Shown here: one piece after another, positions 7,630-15,757 of the stretch
Layout: each line of letters starts with the position of its first letter
How positions within the stretch are numbered: position 1 is the first letter of the stretch
Assembly: GCA_028139685.1 (NCBI GenBank)
Contig: JAOINQ010000009.1
Location: forward strand, 1-31,374
DNA: 31,374 nt
Direction: 5' to 3'
DNA from: Betaproteobacteria bacterium
Lineage (GTDB): Bacteria; Pseudomonadota; Gammaproteobacteria; Burkholderiales; Burkholderiaceae_A
Position numbers and translations under genes: made by a program
Notes under the pieces: model-generated
Databases searched by the model: none
What the model was told of the DNA's origin: nothing
What the model saw: the letters and a program-made list of their open reading frames with translations, nothing else

Positions 7630-9300
7630 TTACAGTAAATCAATACCAAATTCGACTTGGGGGAAAATTAGAGCAATGTTTTCAGGGCTCTCGGAAAAGT
7701 TAAGCAGAGTTTTAGCTTTCTCTGTGGAAAAGCTCTCAAACTGATCCGTATAATACTTCAACTCAAATTCTTCAGGTGTTCTGTTTAGAACATTTTCATA
7801 TAAGGTTTTTACATAATCCTCATCAGACTGGTTTGGTCCGTATGTTTCGCTAAACTCAGGAGATAAGAGAAAGTTTCTCGCGATATCAAGCAACTGAAAT
7901 TCATTATTCTCTAAGTCGTTAACATGGTATCCAACTTCAAAGCCACCAGGCGCACGATTAAATGCCGCGTTATATAAACGAAATACTGAGCCGGACGACT
8001 CACCCTGATTAATATCCAGACCGATGATTCGAGAGGGTGAATCCAAATTTCCAGTGTAAATGCGCTCAACATTCAATAAACTATCTACCCCTTCATATCC
8101 AGAACTTGTTAGCTGAAAATTCTGTTTTCCCAAATAATTCACTTCAAAATCAGATAGTGATCTTAGCACTATATCAACTCCTTCTCCCCCATAAATAAAA
8201 TCATTGCCCTCACCGCCCTCAAAAACATCGTTTGCTCCGTGCCCGTAGAGATTATCATTACCTTTTCCTCCTACTAGGAAATTTGATGCAAAATTGCCCT
8301 CTATCAAATCATTTCCAGATCCTCCCGATGCATTTTCAATCGTAACAAAATCAGCAATGTAAATATTCTTAATTTCCGTCAGATGAGTTCCGTTATCGGA
8401 GTAGCCCTTTACTCTTTTCCCAATAAAACTACCACTTGCCGAATCTAACGATAATTCTATGGGCTGTTTGCCACTGTATACTATTTCATCCGTGCCGCCA
8501 CTATCCCAAATGGTTTGAAAATAAGTTGTAGAATCATCAAATAAATATGAGGTATTACCTAAATTAAAAGTATTGTTAGTTCCATATAAATGTTGTATCG
8601 CCTTAATATCCTCAATCATTGGTGTAGTGGGATATGCAGTTAATCCAACAACGTCAGAACTCAATGAAACCGTATAACTCATTATCGTATTACTGATAAC
8701 ATTTTCCTCATCAGTAAGAGTGTCAAAATTCCTTGCTGATGTTTCAAAAGGATGCTTCAACCCCAAGGAATGGCCGATCTCATGAACCAAGATGGAATAT
8801 GAAAATGATGCCTCCTCAAAAGATGATTCGGAGAAACTTCCAGTGAAGATTCCCCCAAAAATATCTTTCGTTTTTGCATTTAACCAAATGTCTCCACCAG
8901 TTTCAAGGTTAGAAGGAAAAAAAGCAAAGGCGGAGGAGTTCCCAACCAATGTATTTACGTTATCGCTTAAACCAAATCGTATAGTTCCGAACGAGTTATC
9001 TGTTTCTTTTATCTCACTGAAGTTAATATTTGTAACGTTTGACCACTTCAACAAAGCTGTTGAAATTGCTTCTGCCTGAATAGGATTGAAATTTAAACTG
9101 CCCTTAATTAGTTTATTAAGGTTGTCAGTTAAATAATCATCCGAGAATACGGAATCTGTTTTGTTTATGATGCTATACGTAATGTCAACGGTGCTCCATT
9201 GGTGACCATAAAGCAAGGCATTATACTTATTAGAACTTAGGGAGGAAGCTTTTGTATGTTGGGAACTTGTAGACAGGGAAATAGCTGAAATTTCATTCAT
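7630..9300 (-). CDS. Serralysin-like M10 metalloprotease with RTX and DUF4214 repeats
   Basis: A predicted secreted zinc protease of 556 residues. The metzincin zinc site HEIGHSLGLKHP is at about residues 173-184, with the Met-turn NTIMSY near 204-209. Hemolysin-type Ca-binding nonapeptides follow at about 326-376 (GGSGNDLIEG, GGKGNDNLYG, GGEGNDFIYGGEG). Residues 435-545 hold two DUF4214 units (RLYNAAFNRAPGGFE..., LYENVLNRTPEEFE...). There is no N-terminal signal peptide, which fits type I secretion through a C-terminal signal, but no type I transporter genes are in the window. The stop is 5 bases from the convergent DUF4396 stop. Confidence 0.9.
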   Translation of the reverse strand: MNEISAISLSTSSQHTKASSLSSNKYNALLYGHQWSTVDITYSIINKTDSVFSDDYLTDNLNKLIKGSLNFNPIQAEAISTALLKWSNVTNINFSEIKETDNSFGTIRFGLSDNVNTLVGNSSAFAFFPSNLETGGDIWLNAKTKDIFGGIFTGSFSESSFEEASFSYSILVHEIGHSLGLKHPFETSARNFDTLTDEENVISNTIMSYTVSLSSDVVGLTAYPTTPMIEDIKAIQHLYGTNNTFNLGNTSYLFDDSTTYFQTIWDSGGTDEIVYSGKQPIELSLDSASGSFIGKRVKGYSDNGTHLTEIKNIYIADFVTIENASGGSGNDLIEGNFASNFLVGGKGNDNLYGHGANDVFEGGEGNDFIYGGEGVDIVLRSLSDFEVNYLGKQNFQLTSSGYEGVDSLLNVERIYTGNLDSPSRIIGLDINQGESSGSVFRLYNAAFNRAPGGFEVGYHVNDLENNEFQLLDIARNFLLSPEFSETYGPNQSDEDYVKTLYENVLNRTPEEFELKYYTDQFESFSTEKAKTLLNFSESPENIALIFPQVEFGIDLL

Positions 9301-9312
9301 GAATAACCTGTC

Positions 9313-9711
9313 TTAGAAAATAAAAAAATAAAAGCCATAAGCAATCAGTAGCCATAAAGAGACTACTAACAAAGCTCCTATAAATATTGTGGGTTGTTTT
9401 TTGTTCCGCTCTACAAATTGCAAAGCAAGAGCTCTGCACCTATCAATTACTCGAACTGGTAATAGCCTTACTGCAAAAAAAATTGCAATCGCCACAATTA
9501 CAAGGTCATCTAATAATCCAATTACTGGGATAAAATCTGGAATCAAATCTATTGGACTGAGAGCATAGGCTACAACAAGCCATAACAATGCTGTTACGAT
9601 AGCAGGGGTCTCAGGGTGTCGCAAAGCAAACCAAAGCGCTAAAGAATCTACCTTGATTCTATTTACGAATCGCGAGCTTAAAGCTTTAAATTTTTCTATT
9701 ACATCTTGCAT
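9313..9711 (-). CDS. DUF1232 (YkvA-type) small membrane protein
   Basis: A 132-residue protein with the core DUF1232 signature at about residues 40-80: VVAYALSPIDLIPDFIPVIG then LLDDLVIVAIAI. Two hydrophobic segments surround it, and another closes the C-terminus (IGALLVVSLWLLIAYGFYFF). The function of the family is unknown. It lies 12 bases upstream of the protease start on the same strand and may share its transcript. Confidence 0.85.
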   Translation of the reverse strand: MQDVIEKFKALSSRFVNRIKVDSLALWFALRHPETPAIVTALLWLVVAYALSPIDLIPDFIPVIGLLDDLVIVAIAIFFAVRLLPVRVIDRCRALALQFVERNKKQPTIFIGALLVVSLWLLIAYGFYFFIF

Positions 9712-9864
9712 TGAAATGAATTTGATTGTGCCCTACATTGATATGGAGATAATAAACTCAGTTCTCAAAATGTTGACACTCCCAACGAAATTATTACGAT
9801 ACTTTCAGTCGATACTTATGGACATTTATGAGTAACAAGTCGTAAACGTCAATAATCCGACTAA

Positions 9865-9896
9865 AAATAAAATTTGCTTTAATAAGAAAAGCAAAC
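9865..9896 (-). terminator. Intrinsic terminator of metY
   Basis: On the - strand an 8-bp perfect stem (TTTGCTTT / AAAGCAAA at 9888-9895 and 9873-9880) with a 7-base loop is followed by TTTTATTTTT. It lies 32 bases past the metY stop, as expected for a rho-independent terminator. The rest of 9712-9927 shows no gene. Confidence 0.75.
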
Positions 9897-9927
9897 TAAC
9901 AAAAATTTCAAATTATTCTTAGTGCAA

Positions 9928-11220
9928 CTAAGCTGTCTCTAAAGCCTGATTTAAGTCATCTATTAAATCGTCTATATGCTCTATGCCGACAGAAAGACGT
10001 ACCATATCCTCCGTAACACCCGCCAACTCTAACTCCCCCGGGGATAGCTGCCTATGAGTAGTGCTCGCAGGATGACAAGCAAGCGATTTGCAATCGCCAA
10101 TGTTAACCAGTCTAGTGAACAAATTTAGCGAATCCTGAAAAGAAGTTCCGGCCGACCTTCCGTTCTTTAATCCAAAATTAAGTATTCCACTTGCCTTTCC
10201 CGACATGTATTTATCCAAAAGCGCATAATCCGGATGATCTTTTAACCCAGCATAGTTAACCCAGGCTACTTTGGGATGATTTTTCAGATACTCTGCTATT
10301 GCAACTGAATTAGAACATATCCGCTCCATTCTAAGGGACAGTGTTTCTATACCCTGAAGAATTTGAAATGCATTGAATGGACTAATTGCCGAGCCAGTGT
10401 TTCTTAACGGAACTACTCTTGCCCTACCTATGTATGCTGCCGGCCCCAATGCTTCAGTATAAACAACTCCATGGTAGCTTACATCAGGTTCATTCAATCG
10501 TTTAAACCGGTCTTTATGTTCTGCCCAGGGAAACTTGCCTGAGTCCACTATAACGCCTCCAAGAGTTGTTCCGTGTCCGCCCATATATTTTGTGAGACTA
10601 TGCACAACAATATCTGCCCCGTGCTCAAAAGGTCTACAAAGATATGGCGTTGCTACTGTGTTATCTACGATCAAAGGTACCCCATGGTCATGCGCAATTT
10701 TAGCAAGTCGACCAATGTCAGTTACGTTACCTAAAGGATTGCCAATACTCTCACAATATATGGCCTTTGTCCGATCATCAATTAAATCGACAAACTTTTC
10801 TGGCTCTCTATAATCGGCAAACTTTACGTTAATCCCAAATTGGGGGAATGTATGAGCGAAAAGGTTGTATGTCCCTCCATATAATGTAGAAACGGATACT
10901 ATGTTGTCTCCAGCCTCAGCTATCGTCTGTATGGCATAAGTTACGGCACTTTGCCCTGAGGCAAGAGCTAGACCAGCAATTCCAGCTTCAAGATTGGCCA
11001 CCCTTTTCTCTAAAACATCCTGTGTAGGGTTCATGATTCGGGTATATATGTTACCTGCTACTTTTAGATCGAATAAGTCCGCACCATGCTGGGTATTATC
11101 AAATGCAAAAGCAACAGTTTGATGAATCGGAACGGCGACAGCCTTTGTAGTAGGATCGACGTCATACCCAGCATGAATAGCTTGAGTCTCGAACTTCCAT
11201 GAATCGGATTGTTTTGCCAT
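9928..11220 (-). CDS. metY: O-acetylhomoserine sulfhydrylase (aminocarboxypropyltransferase)
   Basis: A PLP enzyme that makes homocysteine from O-acetylhomoserine and sulfide, thereby using the product of the sulfate pathway further right. At 430 residues it has the length of MetY rather than the shorter MetB/MetC. Visible are ETQAIHAGYDVDPTTKA with PIHQTVAFAF, YTRIMNPTQDVLEKR, ASGQSAVTYAIQTIA, VDNTVATPYLCRPFEHGAD and the PLP lysine in SLTKYMGGHG (about K211). The ATG at 11220 is chosen because AAGGGGGTGG at 11227-11236 precedes it; an upstream in-frame start would lie in that ribosome site. Confidence 0.95.
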   Translation of the reverse strand: MAKQSDSWKFETQAIHAGYDVDPTTKAVAVPIHQTVAFAFDNTQHGADLFDLKVAGNIYTRIMNPTQDVLEKRVANLEAGIAGLALASGQSAVTYAIQTIAEAGDNIVSVSTLYGGTYNLFAHTFPQFGINVKFADYREPEKFVDLIDDRTKAIYCESIGNPLGNVTDIGRLAKIAHDHGVPLIVDNTVATPYLCRPFEHGADIVVHSLTKYMGGHGTTLGGVIVDSGKFPWAEHKDRFKRLNEPDVSYHGVVYTEALGPAAYIGRARVVPLRNTGSAISPFNAFQILQGIETLSLRMERICSNSVAIAEYLKNHPKVAWVNYAGLKDHPDYALLDKYMSGKASGILNFGLKNGRSAGTSFQDSLNLFTRLVNIGDCKSLACHPASTTHRQLSPGELELAGVTEDMVRLSVGIEHIDDLIDDLNQALETA

Positions 11221-11255
11221 TTGATACCACCCCCTTATCAAAAAAAAACTTATTA

Positions 11256-11261
11256 ATTATA
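11256..11261 (-). promoter_or_regulatory. Candidate -10 box for metY
   Basis: A perfect TATAAT on the - strand lies 36 bases before the metY ATG. At normal spacing the -35 region is only a T-run, so promoter strength is unclear. No SAM or SAH riboswitch is recognisable in the short leader. Confidence 0.4.
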
Positions 11262-11278
11262 TTTATTTAGCCTAAAAT

Positions 11279-11304
11279 AAAAAAAAATATCACTTTACAG
11301 TGAT
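11279..11304 (-). terminator. Intrinsic terminator of the DUF4399 gene
   Basis: On the - strand ATCACT, loop GTAA, AGTGAT form a perfect 6-bp stem followed by a T-rich run. The stem overlaps the last codons and stop of the shifted DUF4399 reading frame, a compact arrangement that supports that frame as the original gene end. Confidence 0.7.
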
Positions 11305-11681
11305 CTCCACGGATGCGCTCATCTTTTCTCCAAAGCTTCTATGTGTGCCGTCAACAAATTACTACCTGGCTCCAATTCTATCGTTCCTCTTGTTTCACCA
11401 TTACCAAAATGCATATGATTAACGTCGCTTGGGATGACCACACCCTCCGTTATACTATCGCGGATAACAAGCAAATGATGATGGCCAAACCTTTCCCCCA
11501 CGGATCCGGAAGGCGCTAACTCAAACCCTTCAACACCAAACTCAAAATTGATTGGCGATGACAAAACATCCCCATCCTTAACATTTTTAAAATACACTCC
11601 TGGTTGCCTCTCTTTAGAACAGCCAGATAACCCAAAAAAAATAATGAAAGAAATAAAAAATTTTAGAATAAGCGCTTGCAA
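11290..11681 (-). pseudogene. DUF4399 lipoprotein gene, frameshifted near its 3' end
   Basis: The readable frame 11681-11319 (TTG start) begins with a lipoprotein signal ending LSGC, then shows the DUF4399 core: DGDVLSSPINFEFGVEGFEL, GHHHLLV and HFGNGETRGTIELEPGS. After about position 11360 it runs into an atypical tail, EALEKR. The family ending is instead in another frame at 11358-11290: FVDGTHRSFGEKMSASVEITVK then TGA. About five residues of the expected PG-H-TL-LQ stretch are missing at the join. A small deletion has therefore shifted the frame near 11358-11366. It may be a real mutation or a sequencing error. No function is established for the family. Confidence 0.75.
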
Positions 11682-11711
11682 AACAAAGATCTCGGCGAAG
11701 TTAGAAATAAA

Positions 11712-11740
11712 ATGCTACCATTAGCCTGATTAGTCTTCAA
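11712..11740 (-). promoter_or_regulatory. Possible promoter of the DUF4399 gene
   Basis: On the - strand TTGAAG (11735-11740) and TAGCAT (11712-11717) are separated by 17 bases, each with four of six consensus bases. It is about 31 bases before the TTG start at 11681. The gap 11682-11777 between the divergent genes otherwise shows nothing recognisable. Confidence 0.3.
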
Positions 11741-11777
11741 GCCCCACACACCATCTAACATACTTCACTTTCTGTTA

Positions 11778-12563
11778 ATGATGAATCACGAACGAAAATA
11801 TAAAAAAAATTTTTTTAAACAAAAACAAACAATCGGGATTTGGGCCACCTTAGGAGCTCCATGTTTAGCCGAAATTATTGCAAACGTTGGCTTCGATTGG
11901 ATTTTATTTGACTGCGAACATGGAACAAATGGCCCCTTAAATTTAATTGATCAATTAAACGCGGTAAAATCAAGAAATTCGGAAATAGCTTGCTTAGTAA
12001 GAGTTGGATCAAATGATATTGTAGAAATTAAGCGCGTTTTAGATATTGGTGTAGACGGTATCATGATTCCAATGATTAGTAATCGCGCTGATGCCCAAGC
12101 TGCAGTAAAGTACTGCAACTATCCACCTGATGGCATGAGAGGAGTCTCCGGTATATGCCGTGCGAGTGATTATGGGCTTCGGGAAGAATATTTAAAACAA
12201 GCATCAAATGAATTAAGCATCCTAGTTCAGGTTGAAAACCTTGATGGCTTAAAAAATTTAGAGGAAATCATTGATACTGAGGGAATTGACGGCATTTTTA
12301 TCGGGCCCTCGGATCTCGCCGCCAGTTTGGGTAAATTAGGTAGTTCTTCAGACAAAATAGTGGAAGATGAAATTAGAAAGGCACTAAAGCTAATTATTGG
12401 GAAGAATAAACCAGCTGGGATAATTGCACTGACGAATGATGGTGGCATCCAAAGATTTAGTCAGGGTTTTGATTTTGTAGCGATCGCGCATGACGCTCAC
12501 TTTATTTCTAAAGAGCTACATTCATTAAAATCCCAATTTTCCAATTATTTGCAGCAAATATAA
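11778..12563 (+). CDS. HpcH/HpaI-family class II aldolase
   Basis: A metal-dependent aldolase of 261 residues that cleaves 2-keto-3-deoxy-type acids to pyruvate (or a related acid) and an aldehyde. The TIM-barrel motifs are all there: FDWILFDCEHG with the catalytic His, LVRVGSND, IMIPMISNRADAQAAVKYC, RGVSG, ILVQVEN with the metal-binding Glu, and IFIGPSDLAASLG with the metal-binding Asp. It resembles both HpaI (4-hydroxy-2-oxoheptanedioate) and RhmA (2-keto-3-deoxyrhamnonate) aldolases, and the neighbours do not settle the substrate. ATGs at 11778 and 11781 are both possible. Confidence 0.88.
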   Translation: MMNHERKYKKNFFKQKQTIGIWATLGAPCLAEIIANVGFDWILFDCEHGTNGPLNLIDQLNAVKSRNSEIACLVRVGSNDIVEIKRVLDIGVDGIMIPMISNRADAQAAVKYCNYPPDGMRGVSGICRASDYGLREEYLKQASNELSILVQVENLDGLKNLEEIIDTEGIDGIFIGPSDLAASLGKLGSSSDKIVEDEIRKALKLIIGKNKPAGIIALTNDGGIQRFSQGFDFVAIAHDAHFISKELHSLKSQFSNYLQQI

Positions 12564-12586
12564 TCCAAACTAAACATCATAATTAA

Positions 12587-13243
12587 TTAGCTTTTCTTTG
12601 GTTGCCCGACGACTCTAGTATAGGCGTTAACAGACTTCCAGCCCTCCGGGAACAACTCTCTAGCTTCATCGTCGCTTACCGATGCAGCAATAATGACATC
12701 CTGCCCTGCACGCCAATTTACTGGTGTTGCCACTTTGTGGCCACTGGTTAGTTGTATTGAATCTATAACACGCAAGAGCTCCTCAACATCTCGACCGGTC
12801 GTCATAGGGTAAGACATCATCATTTTTATTTTTAGGTCAGGACTGATAATGTAGACTGTCCTAACGGTAGCATTATCAGCTGCAGATCTAGGTCCTTCAA
12901 CAACTGTTTCAGCTGGTAACATGTTATACAGTTTTGAAACATACAGGTTTTTATCCGCAATAATTGGGAACTCAATTCTACTACCATATGTTTCCTCCAT
13001 TTCACTGAGCCAATCAAAATGGCTTTCTAACGAGTCAACACTCAACCCGATTAGTTTACAGTTGCGCTTTTTAAATTCGTCTTCAGAAGCTGATAAAGCG
13101 CTAATCTCAGTCGCACATACGGGTGTAAAATCCTTTGGGTGTGAAAAAAACAGTGTCCAAGAGCCGGAGCACCATTCATGAAACTCAATATCACCCTTGG
13201 TCGATTGGGCCGAAAAATTGGGAACTAGATCATTTATCTTCAC
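12587..13243 (-). CDS. 1-Cys peroxiredoxin (Prx6/AhpC-TSA family)
   Basis: Reduces hydrogen peroxide and organic peroxides with a single peroxidatic cysteine. The active site HPKDFTPVCATE is at about residues 35-46, and the protein has the long Prx6-type C-terminal domain (ATPVNWRAGQDVI, then LFPEGW), giving 218 residues. The start is GTG at 13243, with AAAGGAG only 5 bases upstream. It is the last gene of a four-gene - strand operon, 10 bases after the DUF393 gene, which could supply or regulate thiol reduction (inference). Confidence 0.93.
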   Translation of the reverse strand: MKINDLVPNFSAQSTKGDIEFHEWCSGSWTLFFSHPKDFTPVCATEISALSASEDEFKKRNCKLIGLSVDSLESHFDWLSEMEETYGSRIEFPIIADKNLYVSKLYNMLPAETVVEGPRSAADNATVRTVYIISPDLKIKMMMSYPMTTGRDVEELLRVIDSIQLTSGHKVATPVNWRAGQDVIIAASVSDDEARELFPEGWKSVNAYTRVVGQPKKS

Positions 13244-13253
13244 ACTCGCTCCT

Positions 13254-13643
13254 TTAATAATTTATGTTTTGTTTTTTTTCAAATAGATTCACACATCTCT
13301 GCATAAACGGCCTAACCCTGAGAAAACCAATATAAATAATTTCCGCCATATTTACTATAAATGGGTATTTTCCTAATTTGCCAAGCCACTTCCACCCGGG
13401 AAGCTCCTTCCAAAGATCAAAAAAAGCCCTGGCTCCGCTTAGAATAACTCCTTCTTTGTTTCTAATATGAAACCTCTTTAAAAGCTCAGTTTTCGTTAGA
13501 CCAGAAACAGAGGGATCACAGTTAGCAACGTCTACCCAACTAATTATTCCTTCTTTGTCTAATTTCTTATACAACGAAATCTCCCTCCTACATAACGGGC
13601 ACGCCCCGTCAAAATACACTTCCGTTTTACTCTCATCACTCAT
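13254..13643 (-). CDS. DUF393 (DCC family) thiol-disulfide oxidoreductase-like protein
   Basis: A 129-residue protein with the family signature near the N-terminus, VYFDGACPLCRREI, a thioredoxin-like CxxC, and the later GARAFFDLWKELPGW and GKYPF blocks typical of DCC proteins. The frame is open upstream to 13772, but the ATG at 13643 fits the family N-terminus and begins one base after the preceding stop (TGACATG), which indicates coupled translation. The activity of DCC proteins is predicted, not well proven. Confidence 0.9.
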   Translation of the reverse strand: MSDESKTEVYFDGACPLCRREISLYKKLDKEGIISWVDVANCDPSVSGLTKTELLKRFHIRNKEGVILSGARAFFDLWKELPGWKWLGKLGKYPFIVNMAEIIYIGFLRVRPFMQRCVNLFEKKQNINY

Positions 13644-13644
13644 G

Positions 13645-14052
13645 TCAATAAACAGCCTTTCTCTTGTACCCACAAACAAGCTCAAAAACATTCCTTGCCG
13701 GACTAGCCTCAGGTATACCCACAAATGCCCTAGGATCAAACCCACGCCAATCATAAACAAGCTCCCCCTCAAGATTTATTTTTGAGAACCCACGATGATT
13801 GATTAACCTAAAAGTGCCTTTCTTACAATCATATTCGGTTAATAACTCCATAGACATCACACCATCACTGGTTGCTTTTGAAAAGTTTTGTAGCTCCACC
13901 ACTCCCCTTCTATGGCGATTACGAGGGATAATTTGGTTTTTAATTAAAAGAGTATTCTTCTGCACGCTAATCCAGTTCTCTTTTTTAAAACCCACTGGAA
14001 TTTCTATTCCTAAATTCAAAATGGAAAAAAAAACCGCTAAAGTACTAATCAT
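13645..14052 (-). CDS. Surface-adhesin protein E-like exported protein
   Basis: A 135-residue protein with a short hydrophobic N-terminus that may be a signal peptide. The arrangement of a central SMELLTEYDCKKGTFR block and a terminal ARNVFELVC, with two conserved cysteines that could form a disulfide, resembles surface-adhesin protein E (PF16747-type) proteins, which are periplasmic or surface-bound. The match is by eye and the function is unknown here. Its ATG overlaps the end of the upstream haem-HAMP gene by 8 bases, and its stop is one base from the DUF393 start. Confidence 0.6.
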   Translation of the reverse strand: MISTLAVFFSILNLGIEIPVGFKKENWISVQKNTLLIKNQIIPRNRHRRGVVELQNFSKATSDGVMSMELLTEYDCKKGTFRLINHRGFSKINLEGELVYDWRGFDPRAFVGIPEASPARNVFELVCGYKRKAVY

Positions 14053-15262
14053 TTTCTGTAACCTGAACTATTCTTCTTAGGGTTTCCCTTCCATTTTTTG
14101 CAACTCTTTGCATACTCGCCTCAAGTAGAGCCATCTCTTTTAAAGCATTCATGAAGAGGTCATATCGATCAATATTTTTACCACGCCTTCTTTCGGACTC
14201 TGCCATTTTCTTAACGCTATCGTGTAGTTCGCTGAACGAGCCATGCAATTGTTCGAGCAGATCATTGTATTCCTCAACAATCATTTTTGACCTGCTTGCT
14301 CCCTTATCTTTTATTTTTTCGGCAGATGTTTTCAACGTTTTCATAACCCCGGATTCTCTCGCGGCCACCAACTCAAGCTCATTACCTTCTGCACCACCCT
14401 CCGTTTCCATCGGAAAGAGCATCTCCCTCATTTCCCGGCATTGACTGTCCAATTGCTTCGTTAAAACTTTTAACCTATCCCCAACAACTAACACCTCACT
14501 CAAGATAACATCAAGATCTTTAACAACCAAAGCTATACGATCTAGGAAATGGTTAAGATCAGTCGCTAAATCACCGAATTCGTCTTCCGAGTTCGTTTTT
14601 GTTCTGGGTGAAATATCCATTAACCCTCTCGCAAGAGATGAAACCGTAGACCTAAGATCTAGTAACGGTTGCATTCTAATCTTTAACAAAAAAAACAAAA
14701 CCAATGTGTGGATTAAGATGTTTACAGATAATACTCCCGCAGCAACCCTCACTTCCTCTAGCCAAACATCAAGTTTCCGATCAAAATAACTGCGTACAGT
14801 TACCGTACCTAATACATCCCCAATCTTGGCTTTAATATGGCAGCCAAGACAATACTGCTCAGCAGCAATTTCAACTTTGGACTCGGTATGGTGTCCAATT
14901 GGCCAAACCTGCTGCAAACCAAACGCATCCATACCCTGGGAAACTTTAATGGAATCAACGGTAATTTGAGACGGCTCGACCGCGACTAAAAAACCAAGAT
15001 CGTGGTAGTTTTTATCGATTATCGGATAAATCGTCCTTGCAGCTGTTGGACCACCTGCATTCAACATAATCGAACGTATGTCATTCGACAACTTATCGGC
15101 TACCTGCTGCACCCTAACCGGTTCATTGTTTTTAAATTCATATAATATTGCGGCGTAACGAAGACCCAATTCTAAAACGGCAACAATAACAAGGAGCAGA
15201 AAAAAGTCCCGTATCATACGGAACATGAACGATCTTTCGAAAAATCCGCGCTCTCTAGCCAT
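14045..15262 (-). CDS. Membrane sensor-like protein with haem-c site, HAMP domain and coiled coil
   Basis: About 405 residues. A first membrane helix lies near residues 19-40. The periplasmic part carries a haem-c motif YCLGCH (Cys138, Cys141, His142) in a setting like DUF3365/Tll0287-type haem domains (NDLG-like NYHDLGFLV before it, GDVLGTVTVR after it). A second helix (about 174-193) leads into a HAMP-like region (MQPLLDLRSTVSSLARGLMD). The remainder is long charged coiled coil. No kinase, GGDEF or methyl-accepting signalling domain is seen. ATG at 15262 is preferred to the TTG at 15274. It heads an operon ending in peroxiredoxin. Confidence 0.8.
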   Translation of the reverse strand: MARERGFFERSFMFRMIRDFFLLLVIVAVLELGLRYAAILYEFKNNEPVRVQQVADKLSNDIRSIMLNAGGPTAARTIYPIIDKNYHDLGFLVAVEPSQITVDSIKVSQGMDAFGLQQVWPIGHHTESKVEIAAEQYCLGCHIKAKIGDVLGTVTVRSYFDRKLDVWLEEVRVAAGVLSVNILIHTLVLFFLLKIRMQPLLDLRSTVSSLARGLMDISPRTKTNSEDEFGDLATDLNHFLDRIALVVKDLDVILSEVLVVGDRLKVLTKQLDSQCREMREMLFPMETEGGAEGNELELVAARESGVMKTLKTSAEKIKDKGASRSKMIVEEYNDLLEQLHGSFSELHDSVKKMAESERRRGKNIDRYDLFMNALKEMALLEASMQRVAKNGRETLRRIVQVTEND

Positions 15263-15355
15263 AAATCCCCACAATTACTATCAGATTATCCGTTTGCCTC
15301 AAAGTTCCATTTTAACCAAATTATTGATAATATCGAAAATCCATTTAACAAGACT

Positions 15356-15757
15356 GTGACCACTTTGCCCGGAGTTTTATACATTTACATTGCCATTGGA
15401 GCAGCAGTAGGTGCTATGTTGAGGCATTATCTAAACGTCCTTTTCAATCCGATGAACAAACTTTTTTCCTCGGGAATTTTGGTCTCTAACATTCTAGGGG
15501 CTTGCCTTATAGGTGTCGCTCTAGCTTACATATCAGATAACAACAATTTAGATGACAATACAAAAATAGCCATTACTACAGGATTTCTGGGTAGTTTGAC
15601 CACATTCTCAGCGTTCTCTGCAGAAATCTTTGTTCTACTGCAAAGTTCAAAATTCATCCTCGCAGCGATCCTGATTAGCTCTCACGTTGTAGGCTCGGTT
15701 CTTTGTACCGCTTTGTTTTATTATATAACGTCATACCTTTTAAAACTTTCTCCCTAA
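15356..15757 (+). CDS. crcB: Fluoride exporter CrcB/FluC
   Basis: A small dual-topology channel that expels fluoride across the inner membrane. The 133 residues form four hydrophobic helices. Family signatures are GAAVGAMLRHYL, SSGILVSNILGACLIGV with the conserved Asn, and ITTGFLGSLTTFSAFSAEIF, which contains the TTFS track. It starts with GTG at 15356 and lacks a clear ribosome site. I looked for a fluoride riboswitch in 15263-15355 and saw none. Its 3' end overlaps the convergent DUF423 gene by 18 bases. Confidence 0.92.
   Translation: MTTLPGVLYIYIAIGAAVGAMLRHYLNVLFNPMNKLFSSGILVSNILGACLIGVALAYISDNNNLDDNTKIAITTGFLGSLTTFSAFSAEIFVLLQSSKFILAAILISSHVVGSVLCTALFYYITSYLLKLSP

Noticed and set aside
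9653..9835. Open frame of 60 codons on the + strand next to the DUF1232 gene
   Set aside because: It starts inside DUF1232 on the opposite strand, has no ribosome site and shows no protein-like composition.
11221..11278. Possible SAM or SAH riboswitch upstream of metY
   Set aside because: The leader is too short and A/T-only, with no recognisable paired elements; only a -10 box and ribosome site are seen.
13645..13772. Upstream extension of the DUF393 gene
   Set aside because: It lies entirely within the preceding coding region in another frame, and the DCC family begins near the internal ATG at 13643.
15263..15355. Possible fluoride riboswitch upstream of crcB
   Set aside because: No conserved crcB-motif sequence or matching helices could be found in the 93 bases.
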